Shown in pieces: positions 21,157 through 33,682 of a stretch of 64,000 bases of DNA. Both the position numbers and the translations under genes were made by a program. Position 1 is the first letter of the stretch. Each line of letters starts with the position of its first letter. Source of the DNA: Otatea glauca (Eukaryota > Streptophyta > Magnoliopsida > Poales > Poaceae); the NCBI GenBank assembly GCA_036346275.1, contig CM070711.1, forward strand, positions 67,309,078-67,373,077, given 5' to 3'. The notes beneath the pieces were generated by a model. It was not told the origin of the DNA. It was given only the letters and a program-made list of their open reading frames with translations, and searched no databases.

Positions 21157-23402
21157 TGACGCCTTGTGTGTTAATGATCGTGGGGTGTGGGTTTCTTGTG
21201 TTTTGGTGTTGAGGAGGAAGAGAAGGGGAATAGGATTTGAGGGGAGGGAGATGATGGTGGGGAGGTTAAGAAGAGAGGAAAGGGATGAGGGGAGTTAGAG
21301 ATGCATTGTTGTTGGTGTGAGTGAGTGAGACTTTGAATGGATGCTTTCTCTCTCCTCCCATCTTTTCTTTCTCTAAGGTCCGTATTTTTCTTTTTTGTCA
21401 GCTTTGGTCTTCTTTTTCTTTTTTTACTGCTGTAGACTGTAGTGCTGTGTTAGGTAGTGCGGTGGTGGCATGTGCCGAATTTTTCTTTTTTTTTGTTGTC
21501 CCTGGTCTAATTTATTTCTTTTCACAAGTTTAGTTTTCTAAAGGAATTTACAAATCTCTTCCTCTCTCGATCACGGCAAACTCTTACTGTGCTTCTATAC
21601 TACGATAAATATCTACCGCATTTTTGTATCGTGGCAGGTGACCTGCAACGATCCCATACCGCAACAGGTGACGTTTGTCTCTGATCCTTCCGCGATCAAG
21701 AAAAAGCCAGATTTGTAATTTATTTGTCCGGACAAAGGCTAAATTTGCAAAAACATTAGGTGAAGGAACCAAAAAACACCAAAAAGTCGAATATGCCATG
21801 CGGGGAAGTGGGAGTGGATCTATCCGTAGATAGAACCTCATGGTTTCTCTAATTTGCATTTTTTTCCACTAGAGTTTGGTGTGTGTATTGGAAAATAGTT
21901 CCATAATCTTGGAAGTATGTACTCCCATTTATAATATACTACTGAAATAATGTTTTTATACTTTTTTATACTTTTAAGCATACTCTAATAATGTTTATAA
22001 GATAATACAAACTAAGTTCCATAAAAACTTTCATAAAAGTCCACTTTTTATAGAATAATTTGTATATATATGGTCCTTTTATATATGGAAAAAATATAAA
22101 ACAAAAATAAATGGCTTCAATGAATTTTTTTAACCAAATCGCATTGGAAAGTGATAAAGGAGTATAACAGTTTGTTTAAGTGGTATATTGGAAGTGAGAG
22201 TATATACTACTGGAGTACGCAAAAGGCACCTTATTTTACACATGGTTCACGTTGTTTTCAAAATAAATACTTTATTTTACAAACAACTCTGGGTAGCCTG
22301 CCTTAGTTTGCTGAGACGTTTATCTTGCATCTTTTGTGGTCAATATTAGGATAGTTCGTGTTTTTATATTGTTCTAATGCATGCGAACACAGTTGTATTT
22401 GTTATAACTCTAATATATATGTATATAAGTAGGCTCTTCTCCTTTTCTCTCTCTCGAATAATGAGTTTCTAGTTCTTTTCTTTTGGAATTATTGTCACCC
22501 TCAGAGCGAATAAGGTGTCTTTAATATCATGAGTTTTTACCTATATATATATATATAAATAATATGGGTATAAAATGAATATTATTTTTCTTGATACTAT
22601 CTACTTGAAATGAAATTTTGAATTGACTACACCGGACAATTGCTCAACCTCAGAAAAATATTGATCTTACAACCTTACAGGCTTCGGAGTATTATGAACA
22701 AGTAAGTGCCAAACAACAAGGCACACCAAGCACAGAACCAGATTCGTGTTTTAGTGATAACGTGTGCGGAATACGCACTCAGGAACTCTATTATCTATAT
22801 ACAAATGACAATCAAATGCAAGTGAAAAAACATATGAAATTACCAGTAAAGTGGTCAAGCAATTAACGAATCAAAACCAACAGCACCGAGGAAAGCGAAG
22901 CGGGAAGAGTGCAATTTGCGTTGAAATGGAGTACTGCTTGGGAAGATGCCTTGGACTTTTTGGGTGAAACACGAGGAGCGCTTTAGCTTTTTGGTACTTG
23001 CTCTCGTTCGTTTTAGTCACAAGCTGGGAAGGGTCAAAGATGCTTATTGCGATAAAAAAGAAAGGCTAGACGAATTGATCTGGACAGAGCCTCTATTGTC
23101 TCTACCTGCTGCTGCTGCGCAGGTGGCCCACCCAATGATTCCTCCCATGTCGTGTCCCCGCCTCGTACTATCTTTCTCGAGCTTCGCACTTCGCAGAATT
23201 CTTTGTTCCTGCTGTGCTCATGGACCGAAGTCTGAAGTGTCAGTTCTTGAACTGACGTACTCACTTCTGTCAAGAATACTTGTAAATTAGTTGTACAATG
23301 GATCCGCGCATTGCTGCGATCAGAAGGATTTATCGGTACATGTAGAGATTCTCTTAAGAAAATCTTTGTTGGAAACATCTTAAAAAAAACTAAATTGTCT
23401 TA
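21157..23402. other. 5' flank of the VQ gene and AT-rich intergenic DNA
   Basis: 21157-21330 is CT-rich on the gene strand and probably 5' UTR. The remainder has no gene I can support. About 21570-21860 has a GATCCTTCCGCGATC-type repeat resembling grass MITE sequence. (AT)n runs occur near 22536-22558. Confidence 0.4.
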
Positions 23403-23830
23403 ATTCAAAAAAATCGTAAAAGTTTGACCATATTTCTCTTTTTTTATGGTAGCTCTAATATGCTCTCAGACCTTTCTCACATATTCTAAAGAATTTACAA
23501 ACTAAGAAGATCAATTAAACCAGCGAAGCTGCTTGAAGTACGTCAGTAGCATTGTCAGAATTTTTAAAAATCGCAAAACTTTGATCATTGTTTGAAATTT
23601 GTACGATAGCGTAGGCATTCTCTTAGAACCCTACTCCAAAATTTCCAAGAACTCGCAAATTTAGCAGTTCAAGCAAATCGGCAAAGTCACTTTAAATGTA
23701 TTAGTAGTATTGCCATTTTAAAAAAAAAATCGCGCAAGTTTGATTATGATCCTTTTTTTAGGTAGGTTAGGCATGCTTGAGGACCATTCTTAAAAAGTTT
23801 TAAAAATTTACAATATGATTAGTTCAATTA
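23403..23830. repeat. Three tandem degenerate units of about 160 bp
   Basis: The word AAAATCGYAAAAGTTTGAYCAT recurs near 23410, 23567 and 23728. Each copy is followed by GGTAGS-type, TTTACAA-type and CAGCGAAG-type landmarks in the same order, giving a period near 160 bp. Copy-to-copy identity is moderate. The unit also contains GTCAGAATTTTTAAAAAT, a word seen in the long LTRs at 27521-31790 and 43864-47800. Confidence 0.55.
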
Positions 23831-23917
23831 AATCAGCGAAGTTCTTTTCTATTTTTTTAAAAAGGGAAACATTGTACTACCAATACTGTAGATTCGCGAA
23901 AAACGCTATAGTGCTCT

Positions 23918-23990
23918 GCGCTGGTCGGGATTCGAACCGAAGACCGATTTCTCTCAGGCCAGCGCGCTAACCAACTGAGCAACGCAGCGG
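23918..23990 (-). tRNA. tRNA-like sequence, probably a pseudogene
   Basis: The - strand gives a 73-nt sequence with a good internal promoter A box (TTGCTCAGTTGG) and a perfect B box (GGTTCGAATCC). It has a D-arm, a T-loop TTCGAAT and partial acceptor pairing (CGCTGCG with CCAGCG). The anticodon arm does not fold normally: GGCC pairs with GGTC around an enlarged loop containing TGAGAG. One T-stem pair mismatches. The family cannot be assigned. It may be a dead tRNA or a tRNA-derived head of a SINE-like element. It lies between inverted copies of CTGTAGATTC (23886-23895 and 24042-24051). Confidence 0.55.
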
Positions 23991-24092
23991 CTATGAAATG
24001 TGAGGGATATTAAATATATCAGGCTATGTCGCGCCACTGTAGAATCTACAGGGAAAAAAGCCACGTGTCGTGCTCGCGCGAGACCGGCCGTA

Positions 24093-24338
24093 CCTCCCCA
24101 AGATTAATAGTATTTATATGATTTGGATATAAACGCGGTCTTTAAAATAGGATCACAAATATCTATTCTAAAAAATCCAAAAAAATTATAATATCATGGA
24201 AATATTTGTTGAGATAAATCTACGCATATGATTTTTTTGTATTTAGTTTAAATATTTAAAACAGGCGTAGACATTTAAAGTTTCAAAAAATTGACTACAC
24301 TTATATCCAAAACAACAACTATTTATGATTAGAGGGAG
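24093..24338. mobile_element. Stowaway-like MITE, family C, full-length
   Basis: 246 bp with TA on both sides. The left end is CCTCCCCAAGATTAATAG and the right end ACTATTTATGATTAGAGGGAG. Both subterminal zones carry TTGGATATAA words (Stowaway-like palindromic layout). The truncated copy at 19357-19507 is in the opposite orientation. Confidence 0.75.
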
Positions 24339-24742
24339 TATTAGTTAATAGTTACTCTACCTTGGTAAAGTTGTAACAACAGAAGCGCATGCTTGGTTGG
24401 TACAAATGGAAATGGGGAAGGGAGTGAATGAGGCGTACGTAGTTTACGTTGAGTCCTCCGTTTCCATCTGATGAGAGTTTTTGTGTGGGTGTTTCAACGT
24501 CATCACCAAGAAATGTGGACGGGGAATCGTATTCACGTCCCAAATTTAGCTCCACGATGAAAAGGGGAGCATCCAATTCCCGTTTTAACGGCCACGAGTG
24601 CGATAAGACGCCATTGACTGTTCTTCCCACCGGGTTCGCTTGAGTGGCGGCCTGGTTCAGCCTGGTCGATGAGGCGCATGTACATGAGACGAGCACGCGC
24701 CAATGTCATGCCATATAAGAGGAGGAATCATGGGAAATGATG
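24339..24742. other. Intergenic sequence
   Basis: Open frames on both strands over 24352-24696 lack any recognisable domain. Nothing is assigned. Confidence 0.35.
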
Positions 24743-26310
24743 CTGTTGGTCACATCTCGTAAGAAAAGTACGGTCAAGGACTCAAGGTTACTGGCAGTGT
24801 ACTTGCCCTAGAAGTAATTATAAAGATAATTATATCCTATCTATGTTTATGATTTGTTGAATAAATGTTATTATGTTCCTTGAATGAATTATCATTTATA
24901 AAGGTTAACGAGTATGTGATTTGTTGGTGAAGCTCTTTATTTGATGTATGATATCATTTTAAAAGATCTTTGGTCGGATTTTACTAGTCGGGACACTAGT
25001 AACTTATAGACCAGCACATGTATGATTGATGACCACGTTTCACCGATTATAGATATGAAGATATGAGATCAATAGCGTGAACACATGTTAGAGAATATGA
25101 TGTTGGATTGACCCACTTTGAGACATTGATGAGATTGTTATGTTTCAATGTGTCATCAGTTGGTCTTAGGCAATGATGAAGTATATAATCATTATACCTG
25201 AGATCAGTATAGTTTCATAAATATATAATATTACACTTAGAGGTTACCAAATGTTACTTCGTAACTAGGTAGTTATAAAAATAGCTTTTGAATTTGCTGT
25301 GAAATATGTGGACGACTGTGACTGGTCGGATATGGAATTTTCCCCTCCTTGCTAGAGAGATATCTCTAGCCCCTCTATGTGATAGGATAAAGGAAGTGCA
25401 TGATTATGCCATGAGTAGTCGAAGAGTCGACCACATGAAGTTATACATCTTTAGATCGGGAAAGGGTTGAACAGTCTATGGATTAAAGGTATCTTACATA
25501 GAGTTCAACCATGTATCGTGAGGCAAAAAGAGAATACACAAATAGGTCATTTAGTTCGACCAAATACGAACTAGTCATATGGTGGTACAGACTGGTCGTG
25601 AGCTAGTCAGACATAATCACTAATTAGTCAACGAGTTGGTTGTAAGGATGTATGGTCTGGTTATGACTAGATGCAAGCTGATTGTAAGGAGTTACATATT
25701 GGTTGTGAGTAACTAGGACTTGGTCGCAAATCATACTGCACATGGTTCGTTCGATTTTATCTTTATGTACGTTTGAAGGTCGTTATGCCTGGTTCTAGGT
25801 TACGAATGAGTATACATGAACCTATATGATCACACATTTAATGCATTGGAATATATTAGTTCGGATAGGATCCGTCGCTAATGAGCCAAGTGAGCTTTGC
25901 ACTTTGAAGGCTCCTAACGTATGGTTCCGTTGATAGGGTATATTAAGGGAGACACGGTGCTAAAGGAGACGCCTATGGAAATCCTAACCACTACCTTCCG
26001 AAAGCCTTGCCAGGTGTGCTGGTCCTAGCACACCGACGTAAGTGATGCTGCTGTGTTGTGGTGTTGATCGGTATGATCGCGCAGAGTTGGTTGGGACGAC
26101 AGCGAGGAGGAGACAATCGGCTTTCTTGGATTGGCTTCCAAAGACCTGGAGATGATCAACTACTTCGACTGCACGATACGTGCTATGTTGAACGAGCTGC
26201 TTTAACTCTACCTACGCTATACCGTGTGTTTAATGGTCTTACTCGTATCTTCCTTATTTACGTGGTAAAGAATTTAATTTATGTGAACGTAGCTTACACT
26301 GTATCCCTAC
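24743..26310 (+). mobile_element. Decayed long LTR, probably a solo LTR of a Copia-type element
   Basis: The sequence begins TGTTGGTCACATCTCGTAAG and ends GTATCCCTACA, with TG...CA termini. Inside are a TATA-like GGGTATATTAAGGGAGAC near 25935-25955 and, in the centre, degenerate repeats of TGGTTGTGA/CTAGTCAG words (25550-25740). No coding region, primer-binding site or second LTR adjoins it. The flanking 5-bp words (GATGC and TCGGT) do not match, so limits and class are tentative. Confidence 0.45.
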
Positions 26311-26591
26311 ATCGGTGAAAGACTAGGAAACGGTAGGGATATCGATCGATCCACTTCAACCGTCGCGGAAATGGAGTAATCACATTCTTAGCCATCAAAT
26401 CATAGCATTGAAAAGGTTGAAAGTTGAGATTGGAATTCAGAACACCGGTAGAAACAACTTTTTTTGCCGAACATTCAGCAGCAGTAACTAGTTATTGTAG
26501 CCAATTCGGTCTGTGCCATGTACCTAGCGGGCCACACCATGGCGCTCGCATCCACCGTCCACAGATTATTCGGTGTTTGCTTCGTAGTAGC

Positions 26592-26884
26592 TGTGAAAGT
26601 ATGATTCGAATTTGTTTGGTTTAGTTTCCTACTTTAATTCATAGTTCTATTTTTATATAAAGAGTTTTTTATATTCTACTATAAATATGTACGTATAATT
26701 TATAGAATAGAATAAGGCAAAAAGACAAGCAAGACAAAAAAAAAAAAGATAGCCTCGTTGTAAACATCTCCTCGTATAGTGATATTTGCCTTCGCACATC
26801 TATGATTTTCTTGAAAGGGTTTTTTACGTAAAATCTATATCCACATTATTTTAGTCATATATTTTTACGGTACGTGTTGTAACA
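26592..26884 (+). repeat. 5' LTR of Copia-like element 1
   Basis: It starts TGTGAAAGTATGATTCG and ends GTTGTAACA, next to the primer-binding site. It is clearly diverged from the 3' LTR by many substitutions and small indels, so the insertion is old. Confidence 0.8.
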
Positions 26885-26886
26885 AC

Positions 26887-26898
26887 TGGTATCAGAGC
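26887..26898 (+). other. Primer-binding site of Copia-like element 1
   Basis: TGGTATCAGAGC lies 2 bp after the 5' LTR. This is the usual plant LTR-retrotransposon site complementary to the 3' end of initiator methionine tRNA. Confidence 0.85.
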
Positions 26899-27189
26899 TT
26901 TGAGTTCAAAATCCTAACTATTGCTCCTTAGAGGAGACTAATTCCCGGAAACGGCCATCTGCACGACGTCAACAAGAAAATCAAGTGGCAGCTGGCATCT
27001 TTATGGCAGTCAGCGATTCTTATCAAAAACGCTTCTACCCGTGGATGGTCGTGTGCTACAAGTAGAAGGAGATACACTTCAGCTCGGCTAAGTCATCCAC
27101 CAGTACCTCCTCCTGCTCTGACCTCTACACCAAGGGCTGCTAAGTGGCCACTCCCTCTACGACATCCAGTACGGCGGTGTGTTCACGTA

Positions 27190-27475
27190 GGATGTGTTTG
27201 GTTGCCTGTATGGTGGCTGAATCTTATGAGTGGATGCAACTGTATCTGTTAGATACGTGTTTGATTTCTTATTCAACCAGGCCAGGTAGATGCAATTGCA
27301 CCCACTCATGCAGGATGGAAGAAACACAGAAATTGGGTTTCTCTCCAATGCAGACCCGTGAGGTGCATAAACAAGCAACCAAACAACTCAACTTGCATCC
27401 ACTCATGCAGACCAAAACTAGTCTAGATGGCTCATACGGGACAGACTAGGATGATGCAGACAACCAAACACACCC
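27190..27475. mobile_element. Small MITE with GGGTGTGTTTGGTTG ends
   Basis: 286 bp, terminal inverted repeats GGATGTGTTTGGTTG and CAACCAAACACACCC (14 of 15 match), flanked by GTA on both sides (27187-27189, 27476-27478). The interior repeats TGCATCCACTCATGCAG in both orientations. A 3-bp duplication fits PIF/Harbinger-like or CACTA-like mobilisation. Confidence 0.8.
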
Positions 27476-28660
27476 GTACTGCTTCTTGGCAATGTCATCT
27501 GGACGAGGTAACGTGCACACTGTAACAACCCAAAATTCAATAAAATCAGAAATACAATATTAAAAATATCCATATGATTTATTGTCATGTTTTCTGATCT
27601 TTCTTGAAATAAAGAAAATTCTTTTGGCTTTTTCCTATTAAAAGAAATCCAAATTCTCAATATAGCAAAATGGTAAAAGACAAAAGGTAAAAACCTAAAG
27701 TCAGTAAAATCCTTAAAAATCTAAGAATCATATTGGTGCCACTTGCTCTGATTTGGCATTGATAAAATAAAATAAAATACAAAGATAATCATGAGGAGAC
27801 AAGTGGAAATCTGAACCAAAAGATTTGTTTAGGATTTTTCTTACCTTAACCAGAGTTGAAATTTTAACCATGCCGACATATTAACCTAACTCAACCCTGG
27901 TAAAAATATCAAGAATTTATCTCTTCATTTAGTAATTTTTGCAATTCAAGAACAGTCAATCTTAAAAGCTGGAAAATGCAATGTCAGAATTATTACAAAT
28001 AAAATATCATATATAAAATTATGAAAATTTTATTAAAAGTATATAATATTAATACGGATCTTGAAAAAAAGTTTCATAAAATTATAAATTTATTTTAACC
28101 TTCAAATAAATACAAGATAGAATCAGCTAAAGTCTTCAACAGTGCATTGTCAGATTTTTAATAAATAATTTACTTGTCAAAATTATCTGAAAATTTTACT
28201 ATACCTTAATATTTACCTTGCCGACCTCTGTAAAAATTTTCATAAAATAATAAGTTTATCTTCTAGCCTAAATTTCCGGTTTTACCCTAATTTGTCCAGA
28301 GTTATCCTGAGCTCCAGCCCTTGTCTCGCTGACGTGTGGACCCGCCTGGACAGCTGTCCCTGCTGCCGACTTCCTTTTCTCTCTCTGACCGCCCGGCCCC
28401 ACCTGTCAGCTCCTTCCCTTCTGTTTCTTTCCCGTTTTCTCTCGCGTCTTCGCCGTTCTCTCACCGAGCCGACGCCGCCTCTCCGTTTTGTCTCGTCCGC
28501 GCCGCAACTCGCCACCCGAGGACGCCAGCACATCGCCCCTACCACGCCGCACCTGCCTCGGTCTTTGTTCTCTCTCTCACGCGCTGAGGAACGGCCGAGA
28601 GAGCTCGTCCGAGCCGCCGCCTTGCCCTCTGTCCAAACCCTGCACAAACCGCCTCGCCTG

Positions 28661-28670
28661 TCTATTTAAG
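28661..28670 (+). promoter_or_regulatory. TATA-like box of long LTR copy 1
   Basis: TCTATTTAAG sits between a CT-rich upstream zone and a C-rich downstream leader. The equivalent place in the other copy is TATATAAACC at 44861-44870, so the position is conserved between copies. Confidence 0.6.
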
Positions 28671-30137
28671 CCCCGCCAAATCGTCCGCAGCACTCACGCC
28701 CTCCACGAAACCGCAACGCCAACCAAAACGCCTCGCAGCCAACCGCCTTCTTTCTTCCCAGACTCGGTGAACACCCGAAAAAGGGAAAACTCGTCGTTGC
28801 ACCGCCTCAGTCCATTTCACCCCGAACCAATCAACCCGAAGCATCCTCATAACACCTCGAACCTTTCCCCCACCTCAATTCCACCCCTTCTTCTCCGGTG
28901 AGCTCTCCCTCCGAGCTACTCCTTCCGCCGCCGCAGCCGCACGGTGAGATCACCCCTCCGTTACTCTTTTCTTTGCGCTAAAGCTAAAAATGAGTTCCTT
29001 GAGGTCCACTGATGCTCTCTGTGGTAGCCATTCACCTCGAGAAGCCGTCGTTTCGCCGGAGCGCCGGTGAACCGTGAGCTCCGCCGCTCCTCTCCGGTGG
29101 CAGGCCTCCTCCGGCCACCTCTGGCCGAAGCGCCACCACCCATAGATGCGCATGAGTGTGCTGAGCAAGAATCTGGAACCCATTCCACGATTCCGGCCGT
29201 GCTTCGCCGCCGGCGAACCTCGCAACCGTGCCTCTGTTTCGGGTCACTGACAATCGGGCCCGCTCTGTCAGTCGCTTGTGAGCGTTGTGCCTCTACCGTG
29301 CGGGCCCTGGTCGTCAGTCGCTCGATCTAAGTAGAGTCGCTGCCACGCGGGCCCGAGCCGTCAGCCTCGCGCTGCTCTGACAACGTGGTCCCGCGCGTCA
29401 GCCGCTCTGCGTGCGCGCGTGTCGCTGCCAACTGGGCCCGGCCCGTCAGAGCCTCGGTCTAGCTCAGCGCAGAAAAAGGAAAGCGTAGTTCTGATCAGAA
29501 GGCGTACTTTCCGTTTTTAGTAAATTTACTAATTTTCTGTATTTACAAAACCGAATGCATTCAAACTTGAATATCTTTTGAACTATCCAATCAAATGAAG
29601 TGAAATAAATTTCTAAATTCATCTAAAATCATGTAGATTCAGAATATGCAAAAATATTTCAAAATGAATTCTGTTTGAATTTCAGATTTAAATTAAAGAA
29701 AGAATTTGAAATATGTTGTGAATAGAATTTCTGCAATTCAACTTCAAATTGAATGAAACAAATTTTATTAGACTCCATGCTCTGTTAGGAACCTGATTAT
29801 GTGAAAATACTTAGGGTGTACCATGGAAAATAATTGAAGTATAATATAGGGTAAGAAAGTAGTTCCATAATAGCAATTTAAATAATTTCAGAATTTAGAA
29901 ATTGAAAATCCAGACTAATGAAACCTGTAAAAATGGTCTCTGAAAATGGTAAATAAAAGTGAATTATTCAAGAAACTAAGATTTGCTATTATAAGAGCCT
30001 AATCAGAAAATATTCAGAAAACTTGTAAATCAATGAACAACAAATATGATAATTCAAACAAGTTGATTTTATTTGGTTCTTATGTCTGAACCTTTCATTT
30101 TGTTGAAATTGCCATGTTATTATTATTCGATGTGTAG

Positions 30138-31539
30138 CACCCGACGAAACCTGTGAGTTTGACGATCAGGAGTTTGACGTCGAAGATCATCAACAAGGCA
30201 AGCACCCCCTTTGATCATATTGATCCCAGTTTTATAAATGTTTTCATTAAATGTTTTTACTGCATACTTTACTTTTATTAAAGTCTGCTATATTTTGGGT
30301 ATTGGTAGTCGTACCTATTGTCACATAGAACTTCCTTGAAAAGTATGGATTTGTGAACCTTGATAACCATAGAATAGCATAGACATTATTTAATGTCAAT
30401 TTGGGTTAATCACACTTAGTGACATGCTTAGCCATGCTTAAAGCAAAATAAAATCTTGACATGATTAAAAATGTTGGATATGACAACTTAATGGGTATGA
30501 CCTTTCTTGGTTGGTATTTTGATCAAAAATGAAAATAAAACTATGGTTTTGATGCGGGCAATTATTGGCAATAGCCGGGTGTACAAGGGACTTGTACGTA
30601 GTGTAGGGTGGAGATTATTGCCCGTGTCGGATTAAGGACCGAACTACGTGTTCGTTAAACCCAAGAATTTACCGTACAACCACAAGTGCTGGTATGGGAC
30701 AGCTCTAACTTATTAAGTTGCTTAAAACTAACTTTGCACATTGGTAGGCCGAAGTGGTACGAGCCTCTTCAGTGACTGGTTGCTCGTAGGGGCGCCCACA
30801 CCGAGGTGTTGGGAGTCACGTTTGCTAATACAACGGTGAATACCATACTATGGACATGCTTAATCATTATTGTGCAGTGACTGTGCAAACATAAATACCA
30901 TAGTACGGGTTTGATATCACCGGGCTGGTGTAAAGTTAGGGTTAAACAATGTAACAGTTTTGTTATGATCTCCTTGCCGACACACACAAGGAAGTGTGTT
31001 CTTGGCCCGCAAAAGAGGTTGATCATTACTTGTGGGTAAAGCTGTACAACTCTGCAGAGTGTCAAACTTTTCGAAAAGCCGTTCCCGCGGTTATGGGAAT
31101 CTTGGTGCGCCAGCACTAGTTAACTATTTTATATTTTCATAAAACTCTGGATTTCTACCTGGGACTGGTAGGAATGGTTACTTGGCAATTTCTGCTGTGA
31201 CAGTAGAAATGATTCTTGGAAACGGTTATGATACCCAGGTATTTGATATTTACTTATGCTTACATGCAGTTACTTTTAGTATTAAGCCGCTTTTACTTAA
31301 ACTTCGTTTTACAATCTATTATTCTGTATTTTCATTTCAATTTAGCTTTATGCAAAACAACCATGAGCTTTTCCTTGGAATGGCCTGCATATATAATAGG
31401 TTTTGCAAAAGTCTTACGAGTACGTAAGTACTCAACTTGCCCATGTTGATATTTTTAGGTGAAGAAACAGATTTCCCCGACGATACCTTTTATGACGCAG
31501 GATTCGGGATTCGGGGATGTGAACGATGAATTTTACTAG
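30138..31539 (+). other. Putative two-exon acidic peptide inside the long LTR
   Basis: Segment 30138-30197 encodes PDETCEFDDQEFDVEDHQQ and is followed by GCAAGC, a GC-type donor. The acceptor TTTTTAG precedes 31459, where GEETDFPDD continues in frame and an acidic tail follows to a stop. The second LTR copy keeps VEDSQQ at the donor side and GEETDFPDD, DAGYGEFNDEFI and a stop after the acceptor (47475-47548). In copy 1 a short duplication of GATTCGG shifts the end of the frame. An upstream start exon was not found. This is an inference from two copies. Confidence 0.4.
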
Positions 31540-32832
31540 GGTTCTCCTTGTCAGTTGCCTGTGGGGATTTTGGGATAAAAGGCATACTACAAGATGAATG
31601 TCTCCACTGTTATGCTTTTACTTTTGGTATTGTAAGAATGTTATGTATTTGCTTCATTGTAATAATAAAGTTGTGTATGACTGTGATATCAATTTGTATT
31701 TGTGCGTACTAGCCACTGATCATGGGACTAGTACTGTATGCACATGGTATCCATTTTCGATATTAATTTATCGAAAATGGGGGCCTTACACACACGAAGA
31801 AAGCTACCGAAAGTTTCAAAGTTCATTGCTTTGCGTCGTTGTATATACCAAGTTTCAACTCTGTTCCACGACTTGACTTTGATTCAGCATTTGTCCATGC
31901 CATCTCGAACATTGACCCGTGCTCTACCCAGCAATTGTTCCAGCACCAATTTCACTAACACTATTAACCATACCGCCCAGCGTCATGCCTAGTCACCATT
32001 CTACGCCATCTCCGTTGACAATCTTCTGCTACAGTCGATCGTCGTATTGCTTCTGTTAGAGATGGATTCTATTGCAATTTAGGCCATTGTTCCTATTATT
32101 AGCAGTATCAATGCAGGATTAATCATTGGCGATTTCTTCGATGATCTGTTATCTACTACAAGTTACTACGGCAAGATCATCATATATAGAGTTTAAGGTG
32201 ATGTTACAGGGCTTTCAAATATAATAAGTTAATTTGGACTACGCTTGATTGAAGATACTTTGAAGAAAAAAAACTAATGTTAGTTGACGAGATAACTAAA
32301 TTTTGTGTTCAATCACCGTTGGGATATGTTACAATTTTGGATCACTTGCGTGACCATTATGGAAGTTTTAGCAACATTTATTCTCAAGAATTTATTGACA
32401 CCTTGATGGTAGCTAGCATCATACTCTTCAGAGTTTTATTGTTTAAAAGTGAGGGTTTTACTCTAATATCAGTTTGAGATGAAAGATTAAAGTGTAAGGA
32501 GTTTGCTTCTACATAGATACTATAACACTGTCCAATTGTCATATCTCTAATTCTCGATATGAGAGTCTACTGTAATTTATACTCCATTGATGGCACCGAG
32601 AGTTCATTTATCTCGACAGTTTTGTAGGAGCAGTGCCAAACATGTCATGGAATTTTATTACCTTTGAAGTCGGCAGTTTGGCATATATCATAGCTACACA
32701 TGCAAGTTGGTCTGGCTTATGCCATTTGATGATTGAGTATTTGGATCAGAAGTCTAGTTTGCATAATTTAGACTTTGCTGATAAATTATTAAAGACCTAG
32801 ATTCATTCGCCTGCTTTGTTAATAGCTGTGTG

Positions 32833-33429
32833 CAAAGATTTAAATCACGATTTTCGCGGCTTCGCAGCAAGGTCTAGAAAAGCTACAGTAGCTATTGCTA
32901 GCTATCGTGGAAACTATCTTTTGTCATGTTTTCATTATTAAAATAAATTAAATATGTATATAATATAAGTCACCTCCAAACAAATCAGTAAACCATGGTA
33001 CTTTAGAAGATATTAATATTTTTATAATAAGAATATGAGTCAAGTTCAGAATCAACAAACATGCTAATACATGTCAAAACCATAACTGATAACTATATCA
33101 TAGTATTCTTAACAACTGGTACTTAATCACTAAGTAATATGAATGGTGGATTATTGAAAAAGGGCTAGGTTTTCTCACAACTCAGACTTATAAGAGATGC
33201 ATTTGAGCCTTCTAGTAAATATTAGATTTCAAAATAGGCCTAATATTTTGGCCCATGAGTACCTGTGTAAGATAGCAGAGCTATCGCTAGCTACAAGCTA
33301 TGGCATATAGCGGAGATATTGCTAGCTATAGTGCTTGTAACTAATATAGCGGAACATAATTGGCCCGTAGCTTCGTGTTTGAGTCCGAAAAAGCTATAGC
33401 GTAGCTATAGCTAGCTATTTAAAACACTG
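32833..33429. mobile_element. hAT-type MITE inside Copia-like element 1
   Basis: 597 bp flanked by GCTGTGTG (32825-32832) and GCTATGTG (33430-33437), an 8-bp duplication with one change. The ends are CAAAGATTTAAAT and, read inward, CAGTGTTTTAAAT. Both sub-ends are rich in GCTAGCTATAGC words. No coding sequence. Confidence 0.8.
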
Positions 33430-33682
33430 GCTATGTGTTTGGACATACTGGTGGTTTGCTCAATTTTAGTTCGCAAGAAACGTTTGGATAAGACTGTGTT
33501 TGGACCTACTGGTGGTTTGCTCAATTTTACTTCGCAAGAAACGTTTGGATAAGACTGTTCCAGTCTTTTTAGTTCAAGTTGGTCCATTGAACTTTCGAAG
33601 CATAAGATCTATTGACGAAGTCTTATTTTGGGAAGATTTTGATATTTTAGCAAGAAGAGCAAATTTGTTTTAAGTCGGAGAT

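Larger units (their letters stand above)
27521..31790 (+). mobile_element. Long solo LTR (4.27 kb), TGTAACA...CCTTACA family, copy 1
   Basis: It begins TGTAACAACCC and ends GGGGCCTTACA, with a perfect 5-bp duplication CACAC (27516-27520 and 31791-31795). A second copy lies at 43864-47800. No coding region or second LTR accompanies it, so it is a solo LTR, presumably of a Gypsy-type element. Landmarks in order: AT-rich leader with GTCAGAATTTTTA words; GC-rich promoter with TATA-like TCTATTTAAG at 28661-28670; a GC-rich leader to about 29460; a long AT-rich intron-like stretch; exon-like segments at 30138-30197 and 31459-31539; then a 3' part. The Gypsy assignment is inferred from LTR size and end sequence only. 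Confidence 0.8.

Noticed and set aside
28282..28901. Open frames of 121-137 codons on both strands
   Set aside because: They lie in the GC-rich promoter and leader of the long LTR; the equivalent region of the second copy does not preserve the frames.
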